Positions 5,432 to 6,209 of a DNA stretch of 6,209 bases are shown in pieces. Every line of letters starts with the position of its first letter. Positions within the stretch are counted from its first letter, which is position 1. The notes under the pieces were generated by a model. The model did no database searches. It saw only the letters and a list, made by a program, of their open reading frames with translations, and was not told where the DNA came from. This DNA is from Oscillatoria sp. Prado101 (GTDB lineage Bacteria; Cyanobacteriota; Cyanobacteriia; Cyanobacteriales; Oscillatoriaceae): contig JALOOK010000298.1 of assembly GCA_025454445.1 (NCBI GenBank), forward strand, positions 1-6,209, written 5' to 3'. The position numbers were made by a program, and so were the translations under genes.

Positions 5432-5656
5432 ATGTCTTTGTCTACCGTTCTGTACTCCATCGATGTCATCCAAGAGGAAGCAAGGCAGCTGGTGCGCAAG
5501 GGCATGGTCAGCCGCCAGCAACCCATCTACACCCTCTGCCAGCACATACCGGCTCGCGAGTGGGCGCTAGTAGAGTACGAACTCGAGCAGTCCAACTATT
5601 TGCTTAGGGACAGGATTGGGGATTTGCTCGGGCGTGAAGAGTGGGACAATGATTGA
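5432..5656 (+). CDS. DUF4327 family protein, cyanobacterial, function unknown
   Basis: A 74-residue soluble protein that matches my recollection of DUF4327, a short family found in cyanobacteria with no known function. The whole length fits: YSIDVIQEEARQLVRKG at 8-24, the most conserved block SRQQPIYTLCQHIPAREW at 27-44, then VEYELEQSNYLLRDRIGDLL at 47-66 and the acidic end EEWDND. It should be mainly helical. There is one cysteine and no signal peptide or membrane segment. ATG 5432 has GAAAGGA at 5420-5426, a good Shine-Dalgarno at 5 nt spacing. It stands alone, separated from the GH3 gene by a terminator and from the right edge by a repeat region, so it is probably monocistronic with its own promoter near 5277. 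Conservation suggests a real function that I cannot name. Confidence 0.85.
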   Translation: MSLSTVLYSIDVIQEEARQLVRKGMVSRQQPIYTLCQHIPAREWALVEYELEQSNYLLRDRIGDLLGREEWDND

Positions 5657-5785
5657 GGCTTAACCGGGCGTTGCGGTGCCAGTCGCCCCGGCTGGCCCTC
5701 GCCAACCGCGTGCCGCCGGCACTCCCCTCCCCCAGGGCAGATAGCCACCTTTTTAAGGTTTTGCCAACACCGGCCCCGCCCCACA

Positions 5786-5962
5786 CCCCACATATTCCCT
5801 CATTCCCCAAAAACCCTACAGGTCTGTTTCAGATTAATCAACCGGATTTTACCTATTTTTTGTTTTGACAACACTTACGCACGCTAAAAATAAATAATTG
5901 AACTTTGACAATTTACGGTTAATCACTTTCAATCACCCCTTCAGGGGGTGCCGGTCTGACAC
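5786..5962 (+). repeat. Structured repeat, copy A
   Basis: First of two related units. It opens with CCCCACATATTCCC (5786-5799), continues with a 17-nt block at 5819-5835 identical to copy B (GGTCTGTTTCAGATT core) and a diverged AT-rich middle. It ends in a 45-nt core at 5911-5955 that matches copy B at 44 of 45 positions. The core ends in a 6-bp hairpin, CACCCC (5934-5939) with GGGGTG (5945-5950), and the octamer-like TGCCGGT. The unit is non-coding; function unknown. Confidence 0.8.
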
Positions 5963-6028
5963 AGGTTTTCCCTGAGAGCCCGCACTATGGCTGAGCCTGA
6001 TTGATGTCCCGCACCGGCAAGGCAGCCG

Positions 6029-6209
6029 CCCCACATATTCCCCTTAACCCAAAACCCCCGCTCAGGTCTGTTTCAGATTGATTAACCGTATTTCACCTAA
6101 TTTTTACTTCTACAGCTCTCACCCAGTGTACCAATCAAGAATTGAAATTTCGTGATTTACGGTTAATCACTTTTAATCACCCCTTCAGGGGGTGCCGGTT
6201 TAACTGACA
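6029..6209 (+). repeat. Structured repeat, copy B (runs to the window edge)
   Basis: Second unit, offset 244 bp from copy A: CCCCACATATTCCC at 6029-6042, the shared 17-nt block at 6063-6079, and the 45-nt core at 6155-6199. In this copy two 17-nt segments (6080-6096 and 6152-6168) are complementary at 15 of 17 positions around a 55-nt loop, which would form a long stem beside the CACCCC/GGGGTG hairpin (6178-6194). TTAATCAC also occurs twice at a 10-bp period (6163 and 6173). Further copies may lie outside the window. Confidence 0.8.

Larger units (their letters stand above)
5657..6209 (+). other. Gene-free region with structured repeats
   Basis: No credible gene is present in these 553 nt; the frame from 5653 to 5868 overlaps the DUF4327 end, starts at TTG and is low-complexity proline-rich. 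Just after DUF4327 there is an imperfect GC hairpin (CCGGGCG at 5664-5670 with CGCCCCGG at 5684-5691) and a small stem ACCTT/AAGGT (5747-5759) followed by four T residues. Either could help end the DUF4327 transcript. The rest is dominated by two copies of a repeat, described separately. Confidence 0.55.

Noticed and set aside
5653..5868. A 71-residue proline-rich frame after DUF4327
   Set aside because: TTG start overlapping the DUF4327 stop, no ribosome binding site, low-complexity composition and no recognisable family.
5866..5893. TTGACA within repeat copy A as a promoter for a small RNA
   Set aside because: The downstream hexamer at 17 nt is poor and TTGACA is not conserved in copy B.
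5911..6209. A CRISPR array or leader
   Set aside because: The two 45-nt cores are 244 bp apart, far beyond spacer length, the similarity spreads over about 180 bp, and no typical GAAAC/GAAAG repeat end is seen. An array beyond 6209 cannot be excluded.

Overview
The window looks like chromosomal DNA of a filamentous, Oscillatoriales-like cyanobacterium. The evidence is three genes of families found mainly in cyanobacteria: DUF751/Ycf33, DUF4327 and the cyanobacterial two-domain form of the GH3 beta-N-acetylhexosaminidase. A DUF751-rbfA neighbourhood and cyanobacterial-style short palindromes support this. Genus is not assigned. The usual cyanobacterial octamer HIP1 (GCGATCGC) is absent; a different octamer, TGCCGGTG/CACCGGCA, is strongly iterated instead (about 18 copies by eye).

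Layout. 38-865 (-): Dam-type adenine-N6 DNA methyltransferase with no partner endonuclease in view. 866-1358: a perfect 35-nt hairpin repeat and the C-terminal remnant of a ParE/RelE-type toxin (1038-1247, -). 1359-2370 (+): an ADP-ribosylglycohydrolase (DraG/ARH family) split by a frameshift near 1922-1952. 2395-2610 (+): a small two-helix membrane protein, DUF751/Ycf33. 2611-2916: a repeat-rich leader region. 2917-3345 (+): rbfA, a 30S ribosome maturation factor. About 3369-5057 (+): GH3 beta-N-acetylhexosaminidase, starting close to or overlapping the rbfA stop. 5058-5431: a hairpin terminator, a 5'-leader hairpin and a 15-bp tandem duplication. 5432-5656 (+): DUF4327. 5657-6209: no gene, but two diverged copies of a structured repeat with a 244-bp period, the second running into the window edge.

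The + strand block DraG-DUF751-rbfA-GH3 reads as housekeeping. DraG and DUF751 are 24 nt apart and rbfA/GH3 nearly overlap, so each pair is probably co-transcribed. The left end (methyltransferase, toxin remnant, palindromic repeat) looks like accessory, rearranged DNA. I see no clear new multi-gene system. The least explained parts are the repeats at 5786-6209, the TGCCGGTG octamer, and a palindromic repeat lying in frame inside the GH3 gene.
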